Shown here piece after piece: positions 23,750-34,618 of a DNA stretch of 64,000 nt. This DNA is from Dipteronia dyeriana. Lineage: Eukaryota > Streptophyta > Magnoliopsida > Sapindales > Sapindaceae. Both the position numbers and the translations under genes were made by a program. The stretch covers positions 58,360,186 through 58,424,185 of the forward strand of contig CM065296.1 in NCBI GenBank assembly GCA_032871835.1. Direction: 5' to 3'. The first letter of the stretch is position 1; each line of letters opens with the position of its first letter. The notes beneath the pieces were generated by a model. That model searched no databases. It had not been told where the DNA came from and was given only the letters and a program-made list of their open reading frames with translations.

Positions 23750-25037
23750 TTATAGGTCATTCAAATGTACTCTCTCAATTAATTCTCCTAGTCCAAAAAC
23801 GCATGTTTGAACATAAATATGACATGGATTGTAAACAAAGCAATGTTGCACACTTGCCCTAACATTCAACCGTTTTTCTTTTATGCTCTCTAACCTACAC
23901 CTCTTAATATATTTAAAGCAATTTGGTCTTAAGTGACCAATCACACCATAAAAATGACAAGTAGGTACAAAGTAAGAATTTATACCATTGCATTGTGATC
24001 TCATCCGGGCATCACCATATTGATGAGGTTGTCTTTGATGGTACATCAGTTTGCTTCTCCTTGGAGCTTGAGCCGATTGGTGGCACCTTTGTGGTCTAGC
24101 TTCTTAAGGTGGTTGAGCCGGTATTGGTCGGCCATGCATCTTGTGGTCACCTTCTTTCATCATAGTTGGTTTGTTGGAGGAGGTGATTGACTTCTCAAGA
24201 ACTTGTCCTTTCTTGTTGAATTGCCTAGGCTTTTGTTGAGTTGCCAAGGCTTGTATGGACTTTCCATGAGTTGAAGATTTCTTAGATGAAGCTTTGATCT
24301 TGCCTTGAGCTTGAGGTTGTTTGACCTTGGCCTTCTTTAATTCTTCAAGGTGCCTCATCTCTCTTTCCTTAACAATTTTTCAAGGAGTTTTCTTTGTTGG
24401 CAAGCTCATCTTTCATTGCCTTCATCCTTTGGTGGCAATCTTTAATCTTTTTCTCATACTTGGATACATCAATCTTGTCTATCATCAATGAGTCATCAGT
24501 AGAGGTCACTTTCTCCATGGTCTTCAATTTGGAGAAAAGAATGGAGATGTCTTCCATTTAGTCTTCCATGATCTCTTTGTACCGATGAAGTTGATTTTGA
24601 CTATTTTGCTTGCTATCTTCAAGGGTACGGATCTTTTCCTCCGAGGAAATCTTCCACATTGTTAAAGTCTCATTCTCCTTAGAGAGCTCTTCATTTTGCC
24701 TCAAAACTTTGAGAAGGGTCACTTGACATTCCTCAATTGAGTCAATTCCCTCATCAAGACCTTTGCCTTGGTCACTTGTTACCACACCAAAATCTTCCAC
24801 ATAGGAAGCACCCAAGGCCGTGAAGTTAAGCACATGCTCTTCACTATTCTTGAGCAAGGTCTTCTTGTTTACCTCCTTCACTTTGGAGTTCATCCATTTC
24901 TCCTCTATCACATTGGAGGTCATACTTTTCTTGTGAGATTTTGTGAATCTCCTAAATCTCTCAACCATGAGAGTCAGCTCCTCATCGGAGTCATATTCCT
25001 CCCTATCAATTTTAGAGGTAAAATCTCCCTCTAACAT
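23750..25037 (-). pseudogene. SIRE-like gag
   Basis: The frame starts with ATG at 25037 (MLEGDFTSKID), acidic and then coiled-coil-rich (ENETLTMWKISSEEKIRTLED), and is interrupted by a stop at 24558. It continues in frame to 24369, shifts frame near 24360, runs through a lysine/glutamine-rich basic region (to 24104) and ends with a zinc knuckle near 23930-23970. The knuckle reads CHFYGVIGHLRPNC: the second cysteine of CX2CX4HX4C is tyrosine, so metal binding is lost. Long coiled-coil gag plus a CHxCGxxGHxRPxC knuckle is typical of SIRE/Maximus. Nothing of pol follows. Confidence 0.87.
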
Positions 25038-25153
25038 CTCAATGCCACTTATGGTGTTTAATTAATGAGATGAATGCAAATGAATGCAACAATCAAATGC
25101 AAACAAATGCAAGACACACAAACAAGAGCTAGGATCACCTAAGTATGTCTAGG

Positions 25154-25170
25154 AACCCACTTTGATACCA
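25154..25170 (-). promoter_or_regulatory. Primer-binding site of SIRE-like element
   Basis: The minus strand reads TGGTATCAAAGTGGGTT (tRNA-Met type), two bases inside the 5' LTR edge at 25173. Confidence 0.87.
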
Positions 25171-25172
25171 AT

Positions 25173-27426
25173 TGAAAGTTTCCTATAAAGTGTGTATCTA
25201 ATAACCTAGAGGGGGGGGGGGGGGGGGGGTGAATAGGTTTTAATCAAGTTAATTACCAATTTTTTTTGATTAGTCAATATTTAAAATTCATCCAATAAAA
25301 CAAACATACAACATCAAGTATAAAGTGTGGAAATATAAATAACACTTGATGTTCACGTGGAAACAATCCAAATGGGAAAAACCATGGGCTATTCTGCTAG
25401 CCACACACTATCACAGAAATCCACTATATGAGAACAAGTTACACCCTCAAGTGATTCTCGGACTCTCACTCTCGACAACCTCAGGCTATGGACACCGCCA
25501 CTCACCACTCTTGGTTGAGTCCCTAGTGATATCCCCTGGTACACTACTCTTGGCGTGATCACTTCCTACTCTACCCCTCGGGCCTTTTACAGTGGATACC
25601 AGACCAATTGCTTGCCAACCTACCATTTGTTGCAAGACTTGACTTGCTTGTGCAACTTCACCTAGAAGCCACAAGACTTTGACTCTATGAAGAGTATATG
25701 GTCTAAGTGAAATAATCAACGAATGCTCAATGCAAAATATGTTAGACCAAACATACAATGCTTAACTAGGTGTAGATAATGCAATACAACAACCTAGTTA
25801 TCAAACAATGCCTACATGCCCATACATAAGGTCTCAATTAGATGCAAAAGGATTCTAGCAACCTAATTGTCAATAAAAGTCCAACCAACAGAAATTGTCA
25901 CAACTTATAATAAAGGGCAATATTTTGCAATCAATAAATGCAATCAATGAGGCATAAACAATAATGTCTAAATGCAATGCATAAAGACTTAACTAGATAT
26001 GGATATGCAATATTACAATCTAGTTATCAATCAAAGCCACTTCAACAAAAGTTGTCAAAAAACATGACATGGTCAATAAATGCAATCATTAAATGCAATA
26101 AACATGACCTAATTAGCTAGATGGAAAATATGTCCTAATTGCTAACTATCAGCAAACAAACCCAGTCATGTTATCAAGACTCATAAATATGCAATAAAGT
26201 AGAGTCTAGATATTTAATCAAATAATAAATACCTAATATAGAGTAAGAAGAACAATAAATGATGTTCAATGAAGTTCTTACTTACCAAGTCATGAAACCA
26301 AGAACACTCATGCTCATATGATGAATAATGATGCACGATGGAGATAGGTTTTGGGTTTGGAGAATTAAAGAATAACTCTTGGAGCTTCTCTCTCAATGAA
26401 ATTACTTTCTCACACTAAAAAATGGTTTGGAAGCTCTAAAAAACGAGTGAGGAAGAAAATGACATATAAATATAAGCCATAGAGCAAAACTACATTGTTT
26501 TGAAAATGCCCAGAATTTTACTTAGTAAGCTGGTGAGATGCGCCGGTTGACAAGGACCACACCAGTGCACACCTACTGTCTAGGGGAGCTGGTGGGGTGC
26601 GCTTGTGGACCGTTGCAGCCGTAAAAACTCAACAGTCCAAAATTCGAGCGACCCAAAATGTGACTAAACTACATCGAAACTTTTCATATAATATATAGTT
26701 GGAAGGGTATGGATGTTTACTTTCTACTCCAATTTACAAAACATGATTTGGATATCTGTAGAAAGAATTATGGTAATTTAAGTGACCAAAGGTCATAAAT
26801 GGACAACAACTGAGTTGCCCTATTTTTGTGGTCACTTTGGAGATTTCAAAACCAATCCAAACGGTCATGAAATATTACGAATAATATACCGTTAGAAAGG
26901 TATGGGTGTCTAGTTTGTACAGAAGCTTTCAAAACTCATTTTGAATCATTGTATAAAAAGATATGGTCACAAGACCATAGAAAGTTCAGTTTTGAAAAAC
27001 ATTTAAATCATTGAAATACACTATTTTGGAACTAGACACCTAACTCCATATAACCAAACCAAGAGAACAATGACACCTTCTCATATGGTCACTCAATACG
27101 CTAAAACAAGCACACCATCGTGCAAGCGAGAACATAACACAATACGACACTTAAATCTATAAATGAAATGCAAGTGTGATTGTGAAAAGATGCACACATA
27201 TAAACAATATCAACACAAATGCAAGATCAACAAAGCATGCATGAGGTGTGTGTGTGCACCTAAACTCTTCAAGTGGTAAAGTCAAATGAATATACCTTTT
27301 TCTCTTGAAGTCATGGAGATGCTTGGAACCTTTCCAATGAGGACCTAAGCTACCTATTACACAATCATCCCCAATGTGGTGTGATTTGTCATGAAATAAG
27401 CCAAGTATAAAATCGAGGTCCTTACT
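25173..27426 (-). repeat. 5' LTR of SIRE-like element
   Basis: Collinear with 20562-22803 and of similar length (2254 bp), with visible scattered substitutions and small indels, so the insertion is not recent. It carries a 19-G run at 25211-25229. Confidence 0.9.
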
Positions 27427-28063
27427 TAAGGAATCTTGAATCACACTCCAATACGGAAACATCCTTATTTTATTCCCCTGTATCAGAGAAGGAAAGAATT
27501 TAAAAGTTTCTAGAAGTATAAAACACCAAACAGGAAATGAGTCCAAATCAAGCAATAACTACTCTTCTAGGAGGATTGCATGTCGGTTAGGAAATAAGTC
27601 CTAAATGAACTGTGTAACTAGAATCCAATGAAAATTCAGACTCGATCCATATGAGCTCGAAAACAGGAAAGAAGACAATGCCGACTTCAACAAGCAACCA
27701 GTTATAATTAAACACTATCACCGCACCTTATATGTAACAAGGATTAGGGTTCTATGTACATATAAATAGACCTATAATTTCACTGTAAAAGAATGAGAAC
27801 ACACAAAATAGAGAACATAAAGAAATCACTAAGAAAGAGAGGCAAGAGAGATCGAGAGGTGTAATTTATCATTCAACAGTGGATTTGACTTGGTTGTGCA
27901 TTCAACCACCCCGTGGATGTTTCTCTGATCAACGGAGTTTTACCATGTATACTCGTGTCGTAACAATATCAATTGCATTCTCTTTCTCTTTCTCTTTTAA
28001 CAGGTCATAATCAAACCAAACACTGTTGACTTTATTGACTATCAAGAAATCGACATCAACAAT

Positions 28064-28081
28064 TGGCGCTAGAATGAGGGG
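28064..28081 (+). promoter_or_regulatory. Primer-binding site of Tat element 1
   Basis: TGGCGCTAGAATGAGGGG lies two bases after the LTR end. The third Tat element has TGGCGCTAAAAGGAGGGG at the same place (62058). It is not the methionine type; I did not identify the tRNA. Confidence 0.8.
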
Positions 28082-28105
28082 ATGAACCTTCGATCTGTTT
28101 AAACG

Positions 28106-29990
28106 ATGTCTGGTGATGGAAGTAAAGATGGTTTCAGGTACATACAAAAATCGCTAGATAATGCTCACAAAGGGGGGACCACTCAGGATCCCACAATAAC
28201 CACTGGGAACCAACCAGTATCCTTGGATAGCATCCAGCGAGTCCCTTCTACCAGCAAGGATATAGTGCATCATTTCATTGATGCATTACAATAGTTATTG
28301 GCAGATGCAGTGGAGGAAGGAATAAATCTACTGGCTGGAGGAGAGGTGAATCCGCCAAACCTACCATCACCTCCTAGGCTCCGATCGGTTATAGTTTGGC
28401 CAAAACCAGATAGCACTCGGTAGGAGCTAAGATTTTACCAATTGAATTAGGGGTACATTTGAGATGACCACAGAAGAACGACCTTGCCAAAGATGAAGCC
28501 ATGGTCAAATAGGGCATGATAGACACCGCAAATACGACCGGTGAAGGGATAGATCATCATCATCAGAAGATAGTGACCGTCATCATCGTAAGCACCACCA
28601 TGAAACCATACGGTTACAAGGATTAGCTTGTGAGACTCAGAGGCAGGATGATGAGGAGTTGGTGACATGTATGATAGTCAATCGATAGCTTAGCCATCGG
28701 GGAGAGCCAGTGGGTGATAGAGATATCGTGACTCAAACCGAGAAGTCGAGAATAATAAGCGTCAAATGGATACGCTAATAAGGCGTTATAGATACAATGT
28801 ATTTTCTGATGATGATTCCGATAGCCTTTCACTAGAGATATTCTACGAACGCCATTCCCAAAAAGATTCAGAATGATGCACATGGAACAATTAAAAAAGG
28901 ATACAGATGCTAAGGAGCAAGTCAGACGGTATAAGAGCGCTATGGCCTAATATGCTCACAGCGATCCCTTATTGTGTCTTAACTTTCCACAGATACTTGG
29001 GGATGTAGGCTCAAGGCGGTTCCCCCAGCAAGTATTGGGAGTTTTGAGGAACTGAGAAGAAGCTTCTCAAGATAATTCCTCAGGAATGTAAAAAAGAAAA
29101 AATCAGTGGCATACCTTTCTCAATTAAAACAGGGAAAATATGAGCCACTAAAAAAGTATCTGGGGAGTTTCGACTAGGCGATCTCAAAAATCGATAATGC
29201 AAATGACGAAGCAATAATTGCTGCATTCATAAATAACTTACAGAATAGCGGTTGTCTTTTAACATAAGAAGAGCTCGTCTAACTAGATATGCATACATTA
29301 TGGATATGGTAGGTGGATATGCATTAGCTGAAGAAGAAGAGTTGGTGACATGAGGTAGTTATATGCATGGGAGGAGACCCGAACAAAAAGATGTCGAGTC
29401 AAAGCCATAGAACCGTAAAGGGAAACAAAAAGGAAATAGAAAAGAAAGAAGCAAATATGGGGGAAGCGGACGTAGTACTGACCAAACCAGGGAAAAGTTT
29501 CAGGGAAAGTATACGAACTACACATCGCTTTAGAAAAGACAAAACGAGATCATAGCAATATTGGAAGAGAAGAATGTAGTTAAGGAGCCACGCTGACAGT
29601 CACAATTTGCTTGACAAGATACGATAAAGTATTACAGATTTCACAAAGAAAATGGGCACGAAACCTCGAAATGTTACCAGCTTAGAGATCATATAGAAAC
29701 CCTTATCTAAGAAGGGCATCTACAAGATATTATCTTGAAGAAAGATGAAAATATAGAAGCTCAAAAAGAAACAGATCACAACTCAGATCGAAACAAAAAG
29801 GCCAATTTCGAGACAAGCGGAGCGATACAAACCATCTTTGGAGGGCCTTCAACTAGGAGAAATAACCGAGAACAGACTCAGGAAATCGGAGAACAGACTT
29901 AGGAAATCCGAGAACCGGTTGAAGCAAGGTAGAATTTCAATGTTAATTCCATAGAGCTTGATCCAAAGAGAATAAAGGAAGGATGGGACC
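28106..29990 (+). pseudogene. Tat gag remnant
   Basis: An ATG at 28106 opens MSGDGSKDGFRY, then a Ser/Thr/Pro-rich N-terminus stopped near 28294. Further on, decayed frames show the gag core: FRMMHMEQLKKDTDAKEQVR at about 28862-28920 (compare KFRIMYVEQFKANTDPQEHV in the copy near 62890), then LCLNFPQILGDVG. Downstream frames are too broken to place the knuckle. The pairing with 62729-63526, which is better preserved, makes the assignment firm. Confidence 0.8.
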
Positions 29991-30400
29991 CAATAGTGTT
30001 TACTGAAGTTGATTTGCATTGGGTCGACGTCAGACCAAATAATGCTCTCGTCATTAGCACCCAAATTGGCAATAGGGAAGTTCGGAGGATACTAGTGGAC
30101 AACGGCAGCTGAGGAGATGTTCTCAACTTAACTGTTTATGATTAGGTTAGACTGGATCGCAAGGACCTGTAACCTTTTCATACCCTGCTCTGAGGGTTTG
30201 GAGGAATTGTGGTCAGGTCCCTAGGAACAGTAAAGTTACCCATAAAAATCGGTGTAGCACCTTGCCAGAAAATGGTGCTACTTGACTTTGTAGTGGTGGA
30301 CAAGGATAATTGGCCTTACAATGCCTTACTGGGTCGACCTTTCCTGGACAAACAAAGGCAGTAATGGTAACCTAAGCTTTGATGATCAAATTCTCGACTG
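29990..30400 (+). pseudogene. Tat aspartic protease remnant
   Basis: The active-site region reads ILVDNGS followed by a stop and GDVLNL (about 30088-30125), matching the VDNGSSADIL pattern of Tat proteases. YNALLGRPFLDK (about 30322-30357) matches the C-terminal ILGRPW motif. Stops interrupt both sides. Confidence 0.82.
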
Positions 30401-32060
30401 AATGGGGGGTAGGAACGATCAAAGGTTCACAAGAAATGGCTAGAAGAGCCAATCTTTCCTTTTACCAGGACAAGGATAGCAACGAACACCGAGTGTGTAC
30501 TCTGACTGAATCAGATCAGATTAATCAAGAGGAATCATTGATGTTCGAGTTTGACCCAAGGGAGGAACTCGAGACATCAAAGAATGAGCCAACAGAGGAA
30601 GTAGTCTTAAAGAAAGATGAACCAGCAAAGAAGGTTAAAATTGGAGCTAATTTAGAAGAAAAGGTCAGGACAGATCTTATCAATTTGCTCAGAGAATACA
30701 AAATGTATTCATGTGGAGTCATAAAGACATGGTGGGGATAAACACGCGAGTGATATCACATCACTTGACCGTGGATCCGAGCGTAAGACCTGTAATTCAA
30801 AAAAGATGGTCTTTTAACTTCAAGAGGAGATGGGCAATCTAGCAGGAGGCAGAGAAGTTGCTCGCTGTAGGATCAATTAGAGATATCAATTATGCACAGT
30901 GGGTAGCGAATGTGGTGCTGGTCCAGAAGAAAAATGGTCAATGGAGAATGTGCGTGGATTTCAAAGATTTGAACAAAGTCTGCCTAAAAGATAGTTTTCC
31001 ACTTCCCAGAATAGACCAGTTGGTCGATGCTACATCAGGTCATGAACTGCTCAGTTTTATGGTTGCCTATTCAGGATACAATCAGATCTGGATAAACAAT
31101 GCAGATGAAGATAAAACGACGTTCACAACCGACCAGAGTGTATACTGCTATACAGTGATTCCCTATGGGATAAAAAATGTTGGGGCCACATATCAAAGAC
31201 TGGTCAATAGAATTTTCGCTCGCCAATAGGAAGAAACATAGAAGTCTACATAGACGACATGTTAACCAAAAGTATCACGACAGCCAAGCATACTTCAGAA
31301 TTACGTGAAACATTTGATGTCCTGAGAAGGTATTAGGTGAAGCTAAATCCGAGCAAGTGTTTATTCGGAGTCCCTTTAGGAATATTCCTTGGTTTTTAAG
31401 TTCACTAGAGGGGGATCGAAGTAAATTCTGAGAAGATTAAAGCCCTCCAAGGAATGATTTCTTCGAGAACTTTAAAGGAGGTACAACGTTTGACGGGATG
31501 CTTAGCATCCATCGGTAAATTCATTTCGAAGGCCACAAACAGATGTGCCCCATTTTTCAAAATAATCAAAAAAGGGAAGGGACTTGAATGGAATGCAAAG
31601 TGTCAACAGGCACTTCGGAAGAAGAAAGAATACTTAGGATATGCACCCATACTTTTGAAACCAAAGGAAAGAGAAGTACTTTATATGTACTTGTCACTTA
31701 CAGAATTAGCAGTAAGCTCGATCCTAGTCCGAACAGAGGATGGAATACAAAGGCCAGTATACTATACCAGCAAGGCTCTTCTTCTAGATGAAACCAGATA
31801 CTCTCAGGCAGATAAGATGGCTTTAGCATTAGTTTTGGTAGTAAGGAAGTTGAGGCCGTATTTTTAGGCATCTGTAATCAGGGTTTTTACCGACTATTCA
31901 CTTAAGCAAATTCTATAAAAACCTGAGATTTTAGGGAGATTAACCAAATGGACAATCGAGTTGAGTGAATTCGATATTGAATATGTACCCAGGACATCAC
32001 TCAAGAGCCAAGCAGTGACTGATTTTGTAGCAGAATTCACAGAGCCTGATCTAGAGGCAA
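30379..32060 (+). pseudogene. Tat reverse transcriptase and RNase H
   Basis: An acidic linker (30379-30741) leads into reverse transcriptase: WRMCVDFKDLNKVCLKDSFP (about 30942-31000), SFMVAYSGYNQIWIN (about 31053-31100), VIPYGIKNVGATYQRL, then a one-base frameshift after FARQ and the catalytic YIDDM at about 31244-31261. The stretch 31454-31867 holds the connection and first RNase H (LKEVQRLTG, PVYYTSKAL, LRPYF), then a stop, then IELSEFDIEYVPRTSLKSQAV and DFVAEFT. The order and spellings are those of Tat-group pol. At least five stops or frameshifts inactivate it. Confidence 0.92.
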
Positions 32061-32074
32061 AAAGAATGTTAGAC

Positions 32075-32330
32075 AGAAGCTTCTCATGGAAATTATATGT
32101 TGATGGCTCCTTAAACACCCATGGCAACGGGGCCAGGATCGTGGTATGCACCCTAGAAGAAGTTAACGTTGAATGTGCCATGATATTCAATTTCAAAGCA
32201 ACAAACAACCAAGCAGATTACGAGGCACTGCTGACAGAGCCTAGAGTTTGCATCGCACTCGGAGTAGATAAAGTCGAAATATTTAGTGACTCACAGGTAG
32301 TCGTCAACCAAATCCTAGATTAATATCAGG
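32075..32330 (+). pseudogene. Second (archaeal-type) RNase H of Tat pol
   Basis: The stretch WKLYVDGSLNTHGNGA, NQADYEALLTE and IFSDSQVVVNQI keeps the DG, E and D positions of archaeal-type RNase H. It ends in a stop after NQILD. A second RNase H after the first is diagnostic for the Tat group. Confidence 0.88.
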
Positions 32331-32442
32331 CCAGGGACGAAAGTATGATGGCTTACTTGGGCATAGCAAAACAATTCCTCCAACAGTTCAAAGAATACAG
32401 GATTTTCCAGATCCATGAGAAGAAAATGAAAAGGCAGATGCT

Positions 32443-33786
32443 TTGTCCAAACTAGCATCAACTACAACCACGATCAGACCAAAGAATATCCCAATCGCAC
32501 ATCTTCTTAGGCCAAGTATAGCTAACCCAAAAGACTTTGATGATTTAGAAATCCGAACACCACCAGATGGTTGGATGTCCTGGCTAAAAGGATATTTAGA
32601 AGAGGATATACTCCCAGAAGACCCCTTGGAGGCAAAACGCATTAGGTACAGGTACAGGTCAGCCAGGTATACAATAATTGAAGGAGAATTATACAAAAAA
32701 AGATTTTCCTAAATACTCCAAAGATGTGTATTAGAGGAAGATGAACATATGAAATTAAAGGAAATCCATAGTGACTTGTGTGGAAACCATACAGGAGGTA
32801 AAAGCTTAGCACAGAAGGTACTCAGGCATGGTTTTTACTAGCCTTCTCTAATCTCTGATGCACAATGATGTTCAGAAAGTTGGAACGCTTGCCAAAGGAT
32901 CACCAATGACATTTGGTAACCCATGAACACCTCAGAAGTCTCACATTCCCATGGTCGTTTGCCATGTCAGTAGGAATAGGGGTAGAGCAAAACATGGAAT
33001 TGTGGCTGTTGATTATTTCACTAAGTGGGTGGAAGCCAAAGCATTAGTGCACATCATGAAAGCTAACACCACAAACTTTGTGAAGAAGAACATACTATAC
33101 ATGTTTGGAGTCCCGAATACTATTATCACTGATAACGACACCTAAGTTGAGAGTAAAAACTTCAGGCAATTGTGCAGCGAGTAACAGATTTCAAATTATT
33201 ATGCTACACTAGCCCACCCTCAAACAAATGGACAAGCTGAAGTAGTGAACAAAGTTATCAAGCATAGACTCAAAGCGAAATTGGATGCCAAAAGGGCAGT
33301 TGGGTTGAAAAACTTTTTGAAGTATTATTGGCTTATCGGACAACGACAAGGACTTTTATAGGAGAAACATCGTTTTCTTTGGCATTCGGAACAAAGGCCG
33401 TCATCCTGGTAGAAACATCATATATGTCACCTAGAGTTATGTTATATGATGAAGATCATAATATTGATATGTTGTTACAAGACCTGGATGAGTTAGAAGA
33501 AAAAAGGAAGAAATCCCTAGTTTGAAATGCGGCATAACAGCAAAGAGTGGCTAGGCACTACAATTCTTATGTCCGAGTTAGAAAGTTCAGAATGGGAGAC
33601 CTGGTGCTCAGAAGAGTATCATTGAACACAAAAGATAAAGCCGCGGGCTCATTAGCTGACAAATGGGAATGCCCATACAAAATTGAAGGAATGGTTAGGC
33701 ATGGAGCATATTGGATTGCTATACCAGATGGAGGGGTTTTACCCCGACCATGCAATGCCCAATACCTGAAAATCTTTTATCCTTGA
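32443..33786 (+). pseudogene. Tat integrase remnant
   Basis: After a spacer (32443-32712, ending YTIIEGELYKKRF) comes a decayed HHCC region (IHSDLCGNHTGGKSLAQKVL, about 32767-32825). The core follows: GIVAVDYFTKWVEA (about 32998-33040), MFGVPNTIITDNDT then a stop, and AHPQTNGQAEVVNKVIK (about 33214-33265); D, D and E can be assigned. Further on are AYRTTTRTFIGETSFSLAFGT and a C-terminal module (FRMGDLVLRRVS, KWECPYKI, NAQYLKIFYP) ending at 33786. No chromodomain is seen. Confidence 0.9.
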
Positions 33787-34618
33787 TATTCCCTCGTTTT
33801 AGGCTTTATTTGTAGTTAGGATGTTTTTTAGTAATTTATTTTTAGAAATCCTTTGAGTTTTTTTCCCATATTTTGTTAGTTCTATAGAATTATGAATAAA
33901 CGCCCGACACGGGATTCCTAAAAATATGGGCATATGATAATAAGAACATATGAAAATACTAAACTGATTCTTATATGCAATAAAATGCTCGTGGCCATTA
34001 ATTTGGTAAAAATTCTGAATGGGCGAAGAAGCTCAAAAAAGCACGCTAGCCGAGTGTGGTCAAACAAGAACTTAGCCAAAAGGCAAACCCGATGCACCAG
34101 ATTCTGGAAAATGGCTCAGAGCACCGTCGGATAAATCCCGATGAGTTACGCATCTGTGTTAAGAAATTCAAAGCTTAACGATTTGACAAACCCTTGCACA
34201 GACAAAACTTGGACGTCCTTAGTGACATGCGCAAGGACTCAAACGTATGATCGTGGTGAGCCTCGATGCAACGATTGGGTAGCAACCGATTACTAAATAC
34301 AAGTGAAAATCTACTTGCCTTTGTTTCAAGATTACTTGATTAATAATATTAGCCAATTAATAAGATACTTGGCATTTAAAATTATGTTGCTCAGATAACG
34401 ATATCAGCCAGTTAAATAAGATACTTGGCATAGCCAGTTAATAAGATACTTGGTATAGCCATTTAATAAGATACATGGCATTTTAAGCAAGCCAGGTAAT
34501 AAGATACTTGGAATTTTAATATTCTTTGTTTCAACATTCATAAGAACAAGTTCATGTCAAAAAGCAATCACGGAAATATGGAATTTTATAAACTGTCAAT
34601 GAATTTTTACAAGTCCAT
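33787..34618. repeat. Post-integrase spacer with about 25-27-bp tandem repeats
   Basis: No coding signal. Between 34351 and 34514 five variants of AGCCAGTTAATAAGATACTT plus GGCAT occur (34351, 34405, 34432, 34457, about 34490), the middle three directly adjacent. This lies downstream of integrase and before the antisense gene. Tandem repeats in this part of Tat elements are known in other plants. Confidence 0.85.

Larger units (their letters stand above)
20562..27426 (-). mobile_element. SIRE-like copia element lacking pol
   Basis: A complete two-LTR element of 6.9 kb with a 2.37-kb internal region (22804-25172) that holds PBS, gag and PPT but no integrase, reverse transcriptase or RNase H. 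It sits in the Tat 5' LTR; GAAGG (20557-20561) and TAAGG (27427-27431) are a TSD with one mismatch. The terminal A at 27426 has become T. It could have moved only with enzymes supplied in trans, unless pol was lost after insertion. Confidence 0.9.
20310..28061 (+). repeat. 5' LTR of Tat-like element 1, split by SIRE-like element
   Basis: It is made of 20310-20561 and 27432-28061, 882 bp in sum against 876 bp for the 3' LTR (38209-39084). It starts TGTTATATGTATATTTTATT and ends GACATCAACA, two bases before the PBS. The flank CTTAC at 20305-20309 pairs with TTTAC at 39085-39089, a 5-bp TSD with one C-to-T change. The two pieces join without loss relative to the 3' LTR once the inserted element and its TSD are removed. 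Confidence 0.9.

Noticed and set aside
34351..34514. CRISPR-like array
   Set aside because: Units are contiguous minisatellite variants without uniform spacers, inside a plant retrotransposon.
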